Shown piece after piece: positions 63,430-64,000 of a stretch of 64,000 nucleotides of DNA (positions within the stretch are counted from its first letter, which is position 1; the number at the start of each line of letters is the position of its first letter). Under the pieces are notes generated by a model. That model saw only the letters and a program-made list of their open reading frames with translations, made no database searches and had not been told where the DNA came from. Source of the DNA: JAIBJN01 sp963748205 (GTDB lineage: Bacteria > Actinomycetota > Thermoleophilia > Gaiellales > Gaiellaceae); NCBI GenBank assembly GCA_963748205.1, contig CAVVIB010000011.1, forward strand, positions 124,001-188,000, read 5' to 3'. The position numbers and the translations under genes are program-made.

Positions 63430-64000
63430 ATGCTCGAATTCTCCAGCGACGACAACCATCGCGCGCTTACCGACGCGCTCGCCACGAGCGACGTGCTCGA
63501 GCGCGTGGCCGGCACGGTCGCCATCCACCTCTACGAGATGGAGATGCAGCCGGACGAGTCGTACGTCTGCAACACCTTCATCGGCGCCGGCCTCGAGAGC
63601 CTGCTCGGCCCTCTGCCGGCCGACCGGACTCCCGAGGAGGCCTGGGAGGACGCCGTCCATCCCGACGACCGCGCCGGCTACGACGCCACGTACGAGGCGA
63701 TCGAGCGCGGCGAGGCCTGCGAGATCGAGTACCGCCTGAACGGCTACGACGGGCGCACCCGCTGGGTCTGGGACCGTATGCACCCGCGGCGCGCCGAGGA
63801 CGGCCGCCTGCTCGTCGACGGGATCGTCGTCGAGATCACGGAGCGCAAGCACGCCGCCGAAGCGCTTGCCGCCGCGCAGCAGCAGCTGGAGCACATCGCC
63901 TACCACGACCCCCTGACCGGGCTTCCAAACCGGGTCGCCTTCCAGGAGCGCCTCGAGGAAGCTGTCGCCGAGTCGCCGGCGCTCGCCGTCCTCTTCGTCG
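63430..64000 (+). CDS. PAS-GGDEF sensor protein (diguanylate cyclase), 3' end outside the window
   Basis: At least 190 codons, open to the window edge. A PAS/PAC sensor (WEDAVHPDDRAGYDATYEAI, IEYRLNGYDGRTRWVWDR, GIVVEITERKHAAEAL), a short coiled linker (AAQQQLEHI), then the start of a GGDEF domain (AYHDPLTGLPNRVAFQERLEE). The catalytic GGDEF itself is not in the window, so activity cannot be judged; an EAL domain may follow. ATG 63430 is the best start; no clear ribosome site. TTGACC near 63377 could be a -35. Confidence 0.85.
   Translation, partial: MLEFSSDDNHRALTDALATSDVLERVAGTVAIHLYEMEMQPDESYVCNTFIGAGLESLLGPLPADRTPEEAWEDAVHPDDRAGYDATYEAIERGEACEIEYRLNGYDGRTRWVWDRMHPRRAEDGRLLVDGIVVEITERKHAAEALAAAQQQLEHIAYHDPLTGLPNRVAFQERLEEAVAESPALAVLFV

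Overview
This is a very GC-rich chromosomal window from a bacterium that looks like an actinobacterium, most probably Thermoleophilia (Gaiellales-like). The basis is codon use, frequent GTG starts, GTGA/ATGA gene overlaps, a class II DAHP synthase, a DUF6510 zinc-ribbon protein and many start codons with a -10 box only 6-12 nt upstream. The taxonomic call is inference, because no rRNA is present. Nearly every base is coding. I see no tRNA, rRNA, CRISPR array, prophage or insertion-sequence transposase.

Layout. 1-3290 (+): a possible catabolic operon with a Fae-like protein (cut by the window edge), an enolase-superfamily dehydratase, an amidohydrolase and a PLP-dependent dehydratase. 3327-15000 (-): dprA, comM, yraN, rnhB, rplS, two tandem signal peptidases, trmD, rimM, khpA, rpsP, ffh, then ftsY and an unusually short smc. 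A dodecin gene faces ffh. 15036-19066: DUF6510, an FAD/NAD reductase, a small molybdopterin enzyme and rpiA (-), then an SDR and a ROK kinase (+). 19063-34238 (-): rnc, acpP, plsX, rpmF, yceD, coaD (fused to a coiled coil), rsmD, recG, a bicupin, fakB-like degV, a lone receiver domain, fakA, rpmB, the riboflavin genes and rpe. 34248-39205 (-): rsmB, fmt, def, glsB and priA. From 39225: a DtxR/MntR regulator (+), then metK, a DUF3352 lipoprotein, gpsA, der, plsC, cmk, aroA, tyrA and aroG (-), trpS and an RDD protein (+), rluB and a secreted protein (-), a GYD protein (+), scpB, scpA and lgt (-), two small unknown genes, dnaE and small membrane proteins (-), an EamA exporter diverging from an Lrp regulator, an aminotransferase, and a PAS-GGDEF protein running off the end.

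How it fits together. The core is a housekeeping block whose order (priA-def-fmt-rsmB-rpe, rpmB-fakA-recG-plsX-acpP-rnc-smc-ftsY-ffh-rpsP-khpA-rimM-trmD-rplS-rnhB) resembles that of Bacillus, with riboflavin and fatty-acid-kinase genes inserted. It links ribosome assembly, protein targeting, phospholipid synthesis (PlsX, ACP, GpsA, PlsC, FakAB), chromosome segregation (SMC-ScpAB) and the shikimate pathway.

Two cautions and the main novelty. At least 18 genes, many of them essential, carry single-base frameshifts. These look like sequence errors rather than decay, so those entries give the span of the rebuilt gene. The most unusual non-coding signal is a pair of about 164-bp near-perfect palindromes (44985-45148 and 52570-52732). 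They share size and a GAATGA loop but have different arms, and in the first one the arm mismatches of the outer stem are all G-U compatible on the plus strand. This suggests an undescribed structured RNA or palindromic repeat family.
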